DNA from: Plasticicumulans acidivorans
Lineage (GTDB): Bacteria > Pseudomonadota > Gammaproteobacteria > Competibacterales > Competibacteraceae
Reading direction: 5' to 3'
Length of the DNA stretch: 51,425 nucleotides
Assembly: GCF_003182095.1 (NCBI RefSeq)
Contig: NZ_QGTJ01000008.1
Span: forward strand, 145,323 to 196,747
Below, in pieces: positions 35,975 through 46,427 of this stretch (positions are counted from its first letter, which is position 1; the number at the start of each line of letters is the position of its first letter). Both the position numbers and the translations under genes were made by a program. Below the pieces are notes generated by a model, which did not search any database, was not told the origin of the DNA, and saw nothing but the letters and a program-made list of their open reading frames with translations.

Positions 35975-37165
35975 ATGTCGATCGACGACGAATTCGGTTT
36001 CGCTTCACTGGCGGTGCGCGCCGGCCAGATTCGCACGCAGGAATGCGAACACGCCGAAGCCATCTTTCCGACTTCCAGCTATGTGTTCGACAGCGCGGCA
36101 CAGGCCGCCGCGCGATTTGCCGGCCAGGAGCCGGGCAATATCTATTCGCGTTTCACCAACCCGACGGTGCGCACCTTCGAGCAGCGTCTGGCAGCGCTGG
36201 AAGGCGCCGAGGCCTGTGTCGCCACCAGCTCGGGCATGGCCGCGGTGCTGAGCGTGTGCATGGGCACGCTGAAAGCCGGTGATCACATCGTCTGCTCTGA
36301 GAGCGTGTTCGGTAATACGACAGCGCTGCTGAACAACTTCATGGCCAAGTTCGGGGTCGAGACCACGTACGTGAAGCTGGTCGACCCCGCAGCCTGGGCG
36401 GCGGCGATCCGGCCGAATACCCGCCTGTTGTATCTGGAAACGCCGTCGAATCCGCAGATGGAGCTCGCCGACATCCAGGCGAGCGCGGCGCTTGCCCATA
36501 CCAACGGTGCTCTGCTGGTGGTCGACAACTGCTTCTGCACGCCGGCGCTGCAGCGGCCGCTGGCGCTGGGCGCGGATCTCGTCGTGCACTCGGCGACCAA
36601 GTACATCGACGGTCAGGGCCGGTGCATCGGGGGTGCCGTGCTCGGCAGCAAGGAGCTGGTCGAGAAGGACGTCTTTACCTTCCTGCGCAATGCCGGGCCG
36701 ACGATGAGCCCGTTCAATGCCTGGGTATTCCTCAAGGGGCTGGAAACCCTGGCGCTGCGCATGAAGGCGCATTCGGCGGCGGCACTGGAATTGGCGCAGT
36801 GGCTCGAAACGCATCCGGCGATCGAGCGCGTCAACTACCCGGGCCTGGAGTCGCACCCGCAGCACGCGCTGGCGCTGCGGCAGCAGAGCGGTTTCGGCGG
36901 CGTGCTGTCGTTCGTCGTGCGCGGCGGGCAAGCGGCCGCTTGGCAGGTGATCGACGCGGTGTGCATGATTTCGATCACCGGCAATCTCGGTGATGCGAAG
37001 ACGACGATCACTCATCCGGCGACGACGACGCACGGCAAGCTGAGTGCCGAACAAAAGCTGTCCGCCGGCATCGTCGACGGCCTGATCCGTGTGTCGGTGG
37101 GCCTCGAAGACATCGCCGACATTCGCCGTGATCTTGCGCGCGGCCTCGACGCCGTCGCCCGCTGA
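35975..37165 (+). CDS. metZ: O-succinylhomoserine sulfhydrylase
   Basis: 396 residues, a Cys/Met-metabolism PLP enzyme. It makes homocysteine from O-succinylhomoserine and sulfide. Motifs are SRFTNPTVRTFEQRLAALEG, the turn ATSSGMAAVLSV, and the PLP-binding lysine in VVHSATKYIDGQGR. Family resemblance and the position after purF match Pseudomonas metZ; acyl-group preference cannot be proved by eye. GGAG lies nine bases before the ATG. Expression is likely controlled by the SAM-II riboswitch in its leader. Confidence 0.94.
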   Translation: MSIDDEFGFASLAVRAGQIRTQECEHAEAIFPTSSYVFDSAAQAAARFAGQEPGNIYSRFTNPTVRTFEQRLAALEGAEACVATSSGMAAVLSVCMGTLKAGDHIVCSESVFGNTTALLNNFMAKFGVETTYVKLVDPAAWAAAIRPNTRLLYLETPSNPQMELADIQASAALAHTNGALLVVDNCFCTPALQRPLALGADLVVHSATKYIDGQGRCIGGAVLGSKELVEKDVFTFLRNAGPTMSPFNAWVFLKGLETLALRMKAHSAAALELAQWLETHPAIERVNYPGLESHPQHALALRQQSGFGGVLSFVVRGGQAAAWQVIDAVCMISITGNLGDAKTTITHPATTTHGKLSAEQKLSAGIVDGLIRVSVGLEDIADIRRDLARGLDAVAR

Positions 37166-37175
37166 GGTCGGCGTG

Positions 37176-37871
37176 ATGGCCATCCTTGCCCTCAGTTTCG
37201 ATCTCGACGATACGCTGTGGGATACCGGTCCCTGTATCGACCGGGCTGAAGAACGGCTGCATGCCTGGCTGCAGCCGCGCTATCCGCGCATCGTCGAGCG
37301 TTATTCACCGCGACAGCTGCGGGCGCTGTGTGAGGAGGCGGCGCGCCTCGATCCGTCGATCGCGCATGACCGCGGCCTGATGCGCAAGCGCGCGCTGACG
37401 ATGGCGGCGGCGGCAGCGGATTATGCACAGTTCGCACTCGACGAAGCCTTCGAGGTGTTTTTTGCGGCGCGCAACGAGGTGCTGTTTTTCGACGACACCT
37501 TGCCGGTGCTGGAGCGTCTGCACCGGCGTTATCGCTTTGCCGCTTTGTCGAATGGCAACGCCGACCTCAAGCGTATCGGCATTGCTCATCTGTTCGATCT
37601 GCACCTGTCGGCCGTCGATGTCGGCATGTTGAAGCCGCATCCGGCGATGTTCGAGCTGGCTGCGCAGCGCCTCGAACTTTCCCCCGGGCAGATCCTGCAC
37701 GTGGGGGACGAGCCCGACCATGATGTGCGCGGTGCCGCCGCCGCGGGGTTTCGCACCGTCTGGGTCAATCGCAGCGGTCGGCCATGGCCGGGCGCGGCGC
37801 CGGCCGATGCGGAAATTGCCGATCTCAACGAGCTGGAGGCTTTGCTGCTCGACGAGCGCTTTGCGCGCTGA
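37176..37871 (+). CDS. HAD-superfamily hydrolase (HAD-IA type)
   Basis: 231 residues. Motif I is LSFDLDDTLWDT (nucleophile and acid Asp), motif II is RFAALSNGNADLK, motif III is near KPHPAMFELAA, and motif IV is ILHVGDEPDHDVRGAAAAGF. A helical cap lies between motifs I and II. Such enzymes are mostly small-metabolite phosphatases; the substrate is unknown. GAGG lies eight bases before the ATG at 37176; a GTG at 37173 is also possible. It follows metZ by 10 bp, likely the same transcript. Confidence 0.9.
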   Translation: MAILALSFDLDDTLWDTGPCIDRAEERLHAWLQPRYPRIVERYSPRQLRALCEEAARLDPSIAHDRGLMRKRALTMAAAAADYAQFALDEAFEVFFAARNEVLFFDDTLPVLERLHRRYRFAALSNGNADLKRIGIAHLFDLHLSAVDVGMLKPHPAMFELAAQRLELSPGQILHVGDEPDHDVRGAAAAGFRTVWVNRSGRPWPGAAPADAEIADLNELEALLLDERFAR

Positions 37872-37894
37872 GGCGCATGTGGCTGCGCCGGCGC

Positions 37895-38617
37895 TCAGAT
37901 GCCGGCCAGACGCACCAGCAGCGGCACCAGTACCGCAGTCAGCAGGGCATTGAGGCCGATGGCGAGCCCGGCGAAGGCGCCGCACAGGCCGCCGATCTGA
38001 AAAGCCCGGGCCGTACCGATGCCGTGGGCGGCCACGCCGATGGCAAAGCCCTGGACTTCCTGTTCGTCGATCCGCATCCAGCGCAGCAGCGTCGGGCCGG
38101 CCACCGCGCCGACGATGCCGGTGAGGATGACGAGGACGGCGGTCAGTGAGGGCAGGCCGCCGATCTTTTCGGCGATGCCCATGGCCACGGGCGTCGTGAC
38201 GGACTTGGGGGCCAGAGACAGGACGGTGCTGCGCGAGGCGCCGGCCAGCATGGCGATGCCCATTGCTGACAGTGCGGCGGTGCTTGAGCCGGCGAGCAGC
38301 CCGGCGAGCAGCGGCAGCCACAGTCGGCGCACTTCGGCCCAGTGGCGGAACAAGGGTATGGCCAAGGCCACGGTGGCGGGGCCGAGCAGAAAGTGCACGA
38401 ACTGCGCGCCGGCGAAGTAACGGGCATAGGGTGTCGCCGTGAGTCCCAGCAGACCGCCGATCAGCGCGATGGCGATCAGCACCGGATTGCACAGAGGGTG
38501 CTGGCCGGAACGACGAAACGCCCAGTGTCCGCACAGGTAGGCGAGCAGGGTGATGCACAACCACAACAGGGGCTGCGTGGCCAGGTAGACCCAGATTTCG
38601 ATCAGCGACTTGTCCAC
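37895..38617 (-). CDS. LrgB/YohK-family membrane protein
   Basis: 240 residues with many helices. The core AGASRSTVLSLAPKSVTTPVA is the LrgB signature, followed by GLPSLTAVLVILTGIVGAV and FAIGVAAHGIGTARAF. LrgB-type proteins act with LrgA-type proteins and are linked to murein hydrolase control or small-molecule export. The LrgA partner is just upstream with 6 bp between. This is the end of a three-gene - strand unit. Confidence 0.9.
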   Translation of the reverse strand: MDKSLIEIWVYLATQPLLWLCITLLAYLCGHWAFRRSGQHPLCNPVLIAIALIGGLLGLTATPYARYFAGAQFVHFLLGPATVALAIPLFRHWAEVRRLWLPLLAGLLAGSSTAALSAMGIAMLAGASRSTVLSLAPKSVTTPVAMGIAEKIGGLPSLTAVLVILTGIVGAVAGPTLLRWMRIDEQEVQGFAIGVAAHGIGTARAFQIGGLCGAFAGLAIGLNALLTAVLVPLLVRLAGI

Positions 38618-38623
38618 AGCGGC

Positions 38624-38992
38624 TCATCCACGGACGTTGGAGCCGTCCCGGCGCTTGAGATAGTGCAGCACGGCGCGCATGGCCAGGGCCGTCATGGCGA
38701 TCGACAGCAGCGTGCTCAGCAACAGTGCCGCGACGATGGCGGGCCATTCATCAGCGAAGCGGCCCAGGTACTGGATGACGCCGACGCCAGCCGGCACGAA
38801 CAGCAGCGACAGATGCGAGAGCAGGGTGTCGGCGACCTGACCCAGCGTGCTCGGGACGTGCCGGCGCAAACCCAGAAGCAGTGCCAGCAACAGCATGCCG
38901 ATCACTGGTCCCGGTATCGGCAGGCCGCTGAGCTGGGCCAGCGCTTCTCCGATCAGCTGGAACAGCAGCAGGGTGGCGAGTGCAGCGATCAT
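38624..38992 (-). CDS. LrgA/CidA-family holin-like membrane protein
   Basis: 122 residues with four helices, normal for the family. LFQLIGEALAQLSGLPIPGP and VIGMLLLALLLGLRR are the family signature, then SLLFVPAGVGVIQYLG. It is proposed to act with LrgB. The ATG at 38992 is taken because the frame upstream overlaps the SDR gene. It is 4 bp after the SDR stop, so probably co-transcribed. Confidence 0.88.
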   Translation of the reverse strand: MIAALATLLLFQLIGEALAQLSGLPIPGPVIGMLLLALLLGLRRHVPSTLGQVADTLLSHLSLLFVPAGVGVIQYLGRFADEWPAIVAALLLSTLLSIAMTALAMRAVLHYLKRRDGSNVRG

Positions 38993-38996
38993 CGCT

Positions 38997-39728
38997 TTAC
39001 CAGCCGATCGGCTCGCCGTCACGGAAAAAGCCACCTGTCGGTCCGTCGTCCGGCAGGGTCGCCGCCCAGACGATGCCAGCGGCTGCCTGCTCCGGCGTGC
39101 GCTCGGCATTGGGACCACCCATGTCGGTCCGCACCCAGCCGGGGCACACGGAGTTGACCAGAATACCCTGTCCGAAGGTTTCGGCGGCGAGGATGCGGGT
39201 CAGCGCGTTGAGTGCCGTCTTCGACATTCGGTAGGCCGGCCAGAAGCCATCCATTTCAGCAAGCTGGCCCATGCCACTGGAGACGTTGACGATGCGGCCA
39301 CGACCCTGCTTGCGCATCAGCGGCACCAGTTCCTGAGCCAGCCGCAAGGGGCCGTAGAGGTTGGTTTCGAAGCTGGTACGCAAGGTATCGATGCTGGTCG
39401 AAAATACACTGCTGCCGGTGGTATCGCTGACACCATGACCGTCGAGGAACACGCCGGCGTTGTTGATCAGCGCATCGACGCGGCCGCAGTTCGCCTGCAC
39501 GAAAGCTCCGAGTTCACCGACGCTGTCAGCCTGAGTGACATCCAGACAGTGGAAGACGACGTTCAGCCCCTGTGCCTGCAGGCGTTCACAGGCGACTTCG
39601 CCTTTGCTAGCGTGGCGCGCGGTCAGCACGACTCTGAAGTCCCGTTCCGCGAGCTGACGGACTGTTTCAAAACCCAAACCCCTGTTCCCACCGGTGACGA
39701 TGGCAACCGGTCTGTCACTTGCCGCCAT
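38997..39728 (-). CDS. Short-chain dehydrogenase/reductase
   Basis: 243 residues, classical SDR. The cofactor loop is AIVTGGNRGLGFETVRQLA; the middle motif is VDALINNAGVF; the catalytic set is the Ser of VNVSSGMGQ and YRMSK (Tyr-x3-Lys). SVCPGWVRTDMGGPNA is the usual late motif. It resembles carbonyl-reductase-like SDRs. AGGA lies eight bases before the ATG at 39728. It heads the SDR-lrgA-lrgB unit; the substrate is unknown. Confidence 0.9.
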   Translation of the reverse strand: MAASDRPVAIVTGGNRGLGFETVRQLAERDFRVVLTARHASKGEVACERLQAQGLNVVFHCLDVTQADSVGELGAFVQANCGRVDALINNAGVFLDGHGVSDTTGSSVFSTSIDTLRTSFETNLYGPLRLAQELVPLMRKQGRGRIVNVSSGMGQLAEMDGFWPAYRMSKTALNALTRILAAETFGQGILVNSVCPGWVRTDMGGPNAERTPEQAAAGIVWAATLPDDGPTGGFFRDGEPIGW

Positions 39729-39815
39729 GAGCGTATTCCTGAATAAAATCGTGATCTGTACTGAAATATGCCACGCCGATGTCCAGGCGGAGCAGTGCCG
39801 GCGCGGTGACGGCAA

Positions 39816-39841
39816 GAAAAAGGCCCCGCGAACGCGGGGCC
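39816..39841 (-). terminator. Intrinsic terminator after lpd
   Basis: On the - strand GGCCCCGC, loop GTTC, GCGGGGCC is followed by five T (A's at 39817-39821). It lies 37 bp past the lpd stop and ends the odhA-odhB-lpd unit before the SDR gene. Confidence 0.85.
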
Positions 39842-39878
39842 GAAGGTGATGCGAGCAGCATGGCTGCCGCTGGATACC

Positions 39879-41324
<1,446 letters not shown>

Positions 41325-41349
41325 CTAGAGATGTACGAGCGTGGGGAAT

Positions 41350-41383
41350 CCCGCGGCCGGGCGATCAGGGCTCCGGCCGCGGG
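41350..41383 (-). other. 11-bp hairpin in the odhB-lpd gap
   Basis: CCCGCGGCCGG (41350-41360) and CCGGCCGCGGG (41373-41383) are perfectly complementary around a 12-base loop. There is no T tract on either side. It lies between the odhB stop and the lpd ribosome binding site, and may protect or cut the mRNA or partly terminate it. Confidence 0.5.
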
Positions 41384-41398
41384 CTAGTTCCGGTCGCA

Positions 41399-42664
41399 TC
41401 AAACGGCGAGGAGAATCCGCGCCGGATCTTCGATCGCTTCCTTCACCGCGACGAGGAAGCCGACTGCCTCCTTGCCGTCGATGATGCGGTGATCGTAGGA
41501 ATGCGCGACGTACATCATCGGCCGGGCGACGACCTGCCCGTTCTCGACGACGGCACGATCCTTCGTGGCGTGCATGCCGAGGATGCCGCTCTGTGGCGGA
41601 TTGATAATCGGGGTCGACATCAGCGAGCCGAATACGCCGCCGTTGGTGATCGTGAAGGTGCCGCCGGTCATCTCCTCGACGGTCAGCGAACCTTCTTTGG
41701 CGCGCTTGCCGAAGTCGACGATGGCTTTTTCGACGTCAGCCAGCGACATGTCCTCGGCGTTACGCAGGATCGGCACGACGAGACCGCGCGGCGAGCTGAC
41801 GGCGATGCCGACGTCGAAGTAGTTGTGATAGACGACGTCGTTGCCGTCGATCGAGGCATTGACGGCCGGGTAGCGCTTGAGCGCTTCGACCACCGCCTTG
41901 ACGAAGAACGACATGAAGCCGAGCTTGACGCCGTGGGTTTTCTCGAAGAGGTCCTTGTAGCGGCCGCGCAGCTCCATCACCGGCTTCATGTTGATTTCGT
42001 TGAACGTCGTCAACATGGCGGTGGTGTTCTTCGCTTCGAGCAGACGCTCGGCGATGCGCGCGCGCAGGCGCGTCATCGGCACACGCTGTTCCATGCGATT
42101 CGAGAACGGCCAGGCGCCAGCGGGCAGCGCCGCAGGGCTGGCTGCCGGTGCCGGTGCTGCAGCCGGCTTGGCCGCGGGTGCGGCGGCGGCCGGTGCAGGG
42201 GCTGCCGCAGGGGCCGCCTTGGCGCCGCTCATGTAGGCGAGGACGTCTTCCTTGGTGATGCGGCCGCCACGGCCGCTGCCTGCGATCTTGCTGACGTCGA
42301 GATTGTTCTCGGCCACCAGTCGACGCACGGCCGGCGACAGCGATTCGTCATCGACGCTGGCGGCTGCGGCGGCTGGCGCCGCTGCTGCCGGTGCGGCTGC
42401 GGCCGGTGCCGGTGCGGCTGCGGCATCGCCTGCAAGGATGGTGGCGATCAGGTCTCCCGCTTTTACGGTGGCGCCGTCGGCCTGGACGATTTCCCCCATC
42501 ACGCCATCGGTCGGTGCCGGAACTTCGAGGACGACCTTGTCGGTTTCGAGATCTACGAGATTCTCGTCGCGCTTGACGGGTTCACCCGGTTTTTTGTGCC
42601 AGTTGACCAAAGTGGCGTCGGCCACTGACTCGGGAAGATTGGGAACGCGGACTTCAACGCTCAT
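41399..42664 (-). CDS. sucB: 2-oxoglutarate dehydrogenase E2 (dihydrolipoyl succinyltransferase)
   Basis: 421 residues. One lipoyl domain (1-77) carries the lipoylated Lys43 in [14 protein letters not shown]. An Ala/Pro-rich linker follows, then the E3-binding domain ([20 protein letters not shown]) and a second Ala-rich linker. The catalytic domain has [37 protein letters not shown] and the active-site His in [17 protein letters not shown]. It transfers succinyl groups to CoA. It lies 27 bp after sucA. Confidence 0.96.
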   Translation of the reverse strand: MSVEVRVPNLPESVADATLVNWHKKPGEPVKRDENLVDLETDKVVLEVPAPTDGVMGEIVQADGATVKAGDLIATILAGDAAAAPAPAAAAPAAAAPAAAAASVDDESLSPAVRRLVAENNLDVSKIAGSGRGGRITKEDVLAYMSGAKAAPAAAPAPAAAAPAAKPAAAPAPAASPAALPAGAWPFSNRMEQRVPMTRLRARIAERLLEAKNTTAMLTTFNEINMKPVMELRGRYKDLFEKTHGVKLGFMSFFVKAVVEALKRYPAVNASIDGNDVVYHNYFDVGIAVSSPRGLVVPILRNAEDMSLADVEKAIVDFGKRAKEGSLTVEEMTGGTFTITNGGVFGSLMSTPIINPPQSGILGMHATKDRAVVENGQVVARPMMYVAHSYDHRIIDGKEAVGFLVAVKEAIEDPARILLAV

Positions 42665-42691
42665 TCTCGTTATTTTCCTTTATAGCTCTGA

Positions 42692-45556
42692 TTATTGGCC
42701 GAGGGCCTGGCTGACGAGAGCATTCTGTTGTTCGACGTGCACTGCGTGAGAGCCCACGGCAGGCGACGCAGAGGCCGGACGACCGGCGTAGCTCAGCGTG
42801 CGTTCACCGGAGGCGGTGGCGACCTCCAGGTGATGACGGGACGCATACCATGCGCCCTGATTCAGCGGCTCTTCCTGGCACCAGACGATTTCCTTCGCCT
42901 TGGCGTAGCGCTTCAGCTCCGCAGCGTAGAGCTCCTCCGGGAACGGATAGAGCTGCTCGATACGCACGATCGCGACGTTCTCGATACCGAGCTCACGCCG
43001 TTTTTCGAGCACATCGTAGTAGACCTTGCCGGAGCAGAAGACGATGCGGGTGACCTTCGCCGGATCGATCGGATCGATCTCGGGAATGATTTCCTGGAAG
43101 CTGCCCTGCGTGAGGTCCTCAAGCGTGTTGACCGCCAGCTTGTGGCGCAACAGGCTTTTCGGGCTCATGACGATCAGCGGCTTACGGAAGTTGCGTTTAA
43201 CCTGACGGCGCAGCATGTGGTAGCACTGAGCTGGCGTCGACGGCACGATGACCTGCATGTTGTGCTCGGCGCACAGCTGCATGTAGCGCTCAAGGCGGGC
43301 CGAGGAATGCTCGGGACCCTGGCCCTCGAAGCCGTGCGGCAGCAGCAGCGTGAGCCCGCACATGCGGCCCCACTTGGTCTGGCCGGAGGAGATGAACTGG
43401 TCGATGACCACCTGGGCGCCGTTGGCGAAATCGCCGAACTGTGCTTCCCAGATCACCAGTACGCTCGGTTCGGCCGTTGCATAGCCGTACTCGAAGCCGA
43501 GCACGGCTTCCTCGGAGAGGATCGAGTCGATGACGGTGAAGGTCGGCTGGTCGGGCGAGACGTTGGCCAGCGGGATGTAGGCCGAACCGTCGTGGACGTT
43601 GTGCAGCACTGCATGGCGGTGGAAGAAGGTGCCGCGCCCGCAGTCCTCGCCGGAGATACGCACCTGGAAGCCTTCATCGAGCAGCGTGGCGTAGGCCATG
43701 TTCTCGGCGAAGCCCCAGTCGAGCGCCAGGGCACCGGCAGCCATCTTGCGGCGGTCGTCGATGATCTTGGCGACACGCGGATGCGGCTCGTGGCCTGCCG
43801 GCAGCGTGTTCAGACGCTCCGCAAGCTGCTGGAAGTGGTCGAGCGGGACCGTGGTGTCGCACGGCGCGCTCCAGTCCTCGCTCTTGTACGGTGACCAGTC
43901 GACCGAGTAGGGGTTGTCCTGATGCAGCAGCGTCGGTCTGGATACTTGCTGACCGGCGTCGAGCTTGGCGCGATAGTCGGCCAGCATGCGCTCGAATTCG
44001 CCTTCGAGCAGGACGCCTTCGCCGAGCAGCTTCTGCGCATACAGCGTGGCTGTGGTCTTCCGCGCCTTGATCGTCTTGTACATCATCGGCTGCGTGGCGG
44101 ACGGCTCGTCAGCCTCGTTGTGACCGTGACGGCGGTAGCAGACCAGATCGATGACGACGTCCTTGCCGAAGGTGTAGCGGTAGTCGACGGCCAGCTTGGT
44201 GACGAACAGCACCGCTTCCGGATCGTCGCCATTCACATGGAACACCGGCGCCTGGATGATCTTGGCTACGTCGGTGCAATACGTCGACGAGCGCACGTCG
44301 AGCGGGTTCGATGTGGTGAAACCGATCTGGTTGTTGACGACGATGTGCACGGTGCCGCCGTTGCGGTAGCCGCGCACGCTGGCCATCTGGAACAGTTCCT
44401 GGTTGACGCCCTGGCCGGCGAAAGCCGCATCACCATGAATCAGGACCGGCAGAACTTCCTCGAAGGGCAGCGGAGAATCCTGGCCGCCCTGCTTGCGCCG
44501 TTCGAGACGGGCGCGCACCGAACCTTCGACGACCGGGTTGACGATCTCTAGGTGCGACGGGTTGAAGGCCAGCGCCAGATGGGTGACTCCGCCCGGAGTC
44601 ATGACGTCGGAGGAGAAGCCCATATGGTACTTGACGTCACCGGACGACATCCCCGGTTCGCTGTGCTTCTTCTTGCCTTCGAACTCGTCGAACAGGTCGG
44701 CGGGCGACTTGCCGAGGATATTGATCAGCACGTTCAGGCGGCCGCGGTGGGCCATGCCGATGACGATTTCGCGGGCACCGACGTGGCCGGAGTGCTGGAT
44801 CATCAGATCGAGCATCGGAATCAGCGCGTCGCCGCCTTCCAGCGAGAAGCGCTTCTGGCCGACATATTTGGTGTGCAGATACTTTTCGAGGCCTTCGGCC
44901 GCGACCAGCTGGGCGAGGAGCTCCTTGCGCTCGACGGCCGAGAGATCAAGGTGCGCGCTGGTACCTTCGAGGCGCTGCTGGATCCAGCGTTTTTCTTCGG
45001 TTTTGTTGATATACATGTATTCGGAGCCGATGGTCTCCGTATACACGCGCCGCACCAGATCAAGTACTTCACGCAGCGGCATCTGGTGCTTGCCAACCTG
45101 CAGCGAACCGACGTCGAAGGTCGTATCGAGATCTTCTTCGCTCAGCCCGTGCGTGGCCAGGTCCAGATCCTCGACGTGTGGACGCTCGCGCAACGCGAGC
45201 GGATCGAGGTCGGCCGCCTGATGACCGCGGGTGCGGTGGGCATTGATGATGCGCAACACCGAAGCCTGCTTGCGCGCGGCTTCCGGGTTGAGCGTTTCCC
45301 CCTGGGTCAGACTCGGCAGGATGGAGATGATCGCGCGCGGGTTCTGAGCGATCTTGGCGAAGGTGTCGCGCACCGGGCCATGCAGCTGCTCAGTGGCGGA
45401 ACCGCCCGTGGCGCGCAGACCGAGAAAATAGGCTCTCCAGGTCTCCGAAACCGAATTGGGATCCTGCAGGAAGCTCTCGTATAGGTCTTCGATGAAAGCC
45501 GCATTGCCACCAGACAGGACCGAAGTCTGTCGGAATTGATCGAATGACGTGCTCAT
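42692..45556 (-). CDS. sucA: 2-oxoglutarate dehydrogenase E1
   Basis: 954 residues, close to the usual length of about 930-950. It decarboxylates 2-oxoglutarate using thiamine diphosphate. The short N-terminal E2-binding helix is FIEDLYESFLQDPNSVSETW. The active-site region is IVIGMAHRGRLNVLINIL, the ThDP motif begins at LIHGDAAFAGQGVNQE, and YRRHGHNEADEPSATQP is conserved. The ATG at 45556 is chosen because the E2-binding part starts there; GGGGAG lies 14 bases upstream. It is first of sucA-sucB-lpd. No sdh genes lie upstream; the 264-bp gap to the globin gene holds no clear promoter by eye. Confidence 0.96.
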   Translation of the reverse strand: MSTSFDQFRQTSVLSGGNAAFIEDLYESFLQDPNSVSETWRAYFLGLRATGGSATEQLHGPVRDTFAKIAQNPRAIISILPSLTQGETLNPEAARKQASVLRIINAHRTRGHQAADLDPLALRERPHVEDLDLATHGLSEEDLDTTFDVGSLQVGKHQMPLREVLDLVRRVYTETIGSEYMYINKTEEKRWIQQRLEGTSAHLDLSAVERKELLAQLVAAEGLEKYLHTKYVGQKRFSLEGGDALIPMLDLMIQHSGHVGAREIVIGMAHRGRLNVLINILGKSPADLFDEFEGKKKHSEPGMSSGDVKYHMGFSSDVMTPGGVTHLALAFNPSHLEIVNPVVEGSVRARLERRKQGGQDSPLPFEEVLPVLIHGDAAFAGQGVNQELFQMASVRGYRNGGTVHIVVNNQIGFTTSNPLDVRSSTYCTDVAKIIQAPVFHVNGDDPEAVLFVTKLAVDYRYTFGKDVVIDLVCYRRHGHNEADEPSATQPMMYKTIKARKTTATLYAQKLLGEGVLLEGEFERMLADYRAKLDAGQQVSRPTLLHQDNPYSVDWSPYKSEDWSAPCDTTVPLDHFQQLAERLNTLPAGHEPHPRVAKIIDDRRKMAAGALALDWGFAENMAYATLLDEGFQVRISGEDCGRGTFFHRHAVLHNVHDGSAYIPLANVSPDQPTFTVIDSILSEEAVLGFEYGYATAEPSVLVIWEAQFGDFANGAQVVIDQFISSGQTKWGRMCGLTLLLPHGFEGQGPEHSSARLERYMQLCAEHNMQVIVPSTPAQCYHMLRRQVKRNFRKPLIVMSPKSLLRHKLAVNTLEDLTQGSFQEIIPEIDPIDPAKVTRIVFCSGKVYYDVLEKRRELGIENVAIVRIEQLYPFPEELYAAELKRYAKAKEIVWCQEEPLNQGAWYASRHHLEVATASGERTLSYAGRPASASPAVGSHAVHVEQQNALVSQALGQ

Positions 45557-45820
45557 TTGGCTTCTGTTGACTCCCCGTCGTTGAAATGCCCCTCTTGCGA
45601 ACCGCCGTGATTTCGCTGTTCGGTCAGGGGTACTGCTGAAGGCCAAGACCTTTCTATTGACGATTAAGCAGCGATGACCGCCGAATGATCGGGATGCAAT
45701 GCCGTCTTGTCGCGGCTTATTTCAGTTGTTTTATATCTGCCGATCTCTCGCCGGCTTTGTCCTTCCTTATTGGCCGGCACGCAGACGAAAACCCGTCCGG
45801 CCATCTTGAAAACGGACTCG

Positions 45821-46231
45821 TTATGTCTCACTCCCCTCCGGAATGTCGGCGCGATTGCGCATGTGATCAGCCAGTGACGCGAGTGCGCCGCGGATCTGTG
45901 CTGCGAGAAATTCATCGACGCCTATGTCCGTCAGTGCGCGGGACATGCATAGCATCCACTGGTCGCGCATGCGGGAATCGATCGGGAACGGCAGATGACG
46001 GGCACGCAGCTGCGGATGCCCGTAGCGCTGTTCATAGAGGGGAGGCCCGCCGAGCCAGCCGGACAGATACTGGAACAGTTTTTCGCGTGCGCCGTTGAGA
46101 TTGGGGGGATGGACGCTGCGTAACTGTGCAACTTCAGGCAACGAATCCATCAGATCGTAAAAACGATCTGTCAATTCGCGGATTCGATCCGCACCGCCAA
46201 GTAGATCGTAGGGAGTCGACTGCATACCCAT
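45821..46231 (-). CDS. Group 2 truncated haemoglobin
   Basis: 136 residues. The truncated globin fold is visible: LTDRFYDLMDSLPEVAQLR, then FQYLSGWLGGPPLYEQRYG. The group 2 proximal His appears in GHPQLRARHLPFPI and the typical Trp in MRDQWMLCMSRAL. Such proteins bind oxygen or NO and may detoxify NO or peroxide. The ATG at 46231 (or 46225) is chosen as the family starts near STPYDLLGG; the frame stays open upstream into ettA but that part looks non-coding. It stands between ettA and sucA on the same strand. Confidence 0.88.
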   Translation of the reverse strand: MGMQSTPYDLLGGADRIRELTDRFYDLMDSLPEVAQLRSVHPPNLNGAREKLFQYLSGWLGGPPLYEQRYGHPQLRARHLPFPIDSRMRDQWMLCMSRALTDIGVDEFLAAQIRGALASLADHMRNRADIPEGSET

Positions 46232-46427
46232 CGTAATGTATTGCGGTGCCCTGAGCGCCCGGTGTTGCTGTGAATTAGCCTGCCGGCCGGGCTTGAAGTC
46301 TTGGGATTCTAAACCCAGTCGGCAAGGCTTTGAAGTTTCGTCTGCAACCGCTCTCGCTTGATCGGTTTCGGATAGCGGTTGATTCAGTGTCATGCCCTCA
46401 TACTGCGAACCGATGAAAACGGCTCCA

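Noticed and set aside
45664..45915. Small - strand frame (83 codons) between sucA and the globin gene
   Set aside because: It overlaps the globin 3' end in another frame, lacks a good ribosome binding site and shows no known motif; more likely sucA leader DNA.
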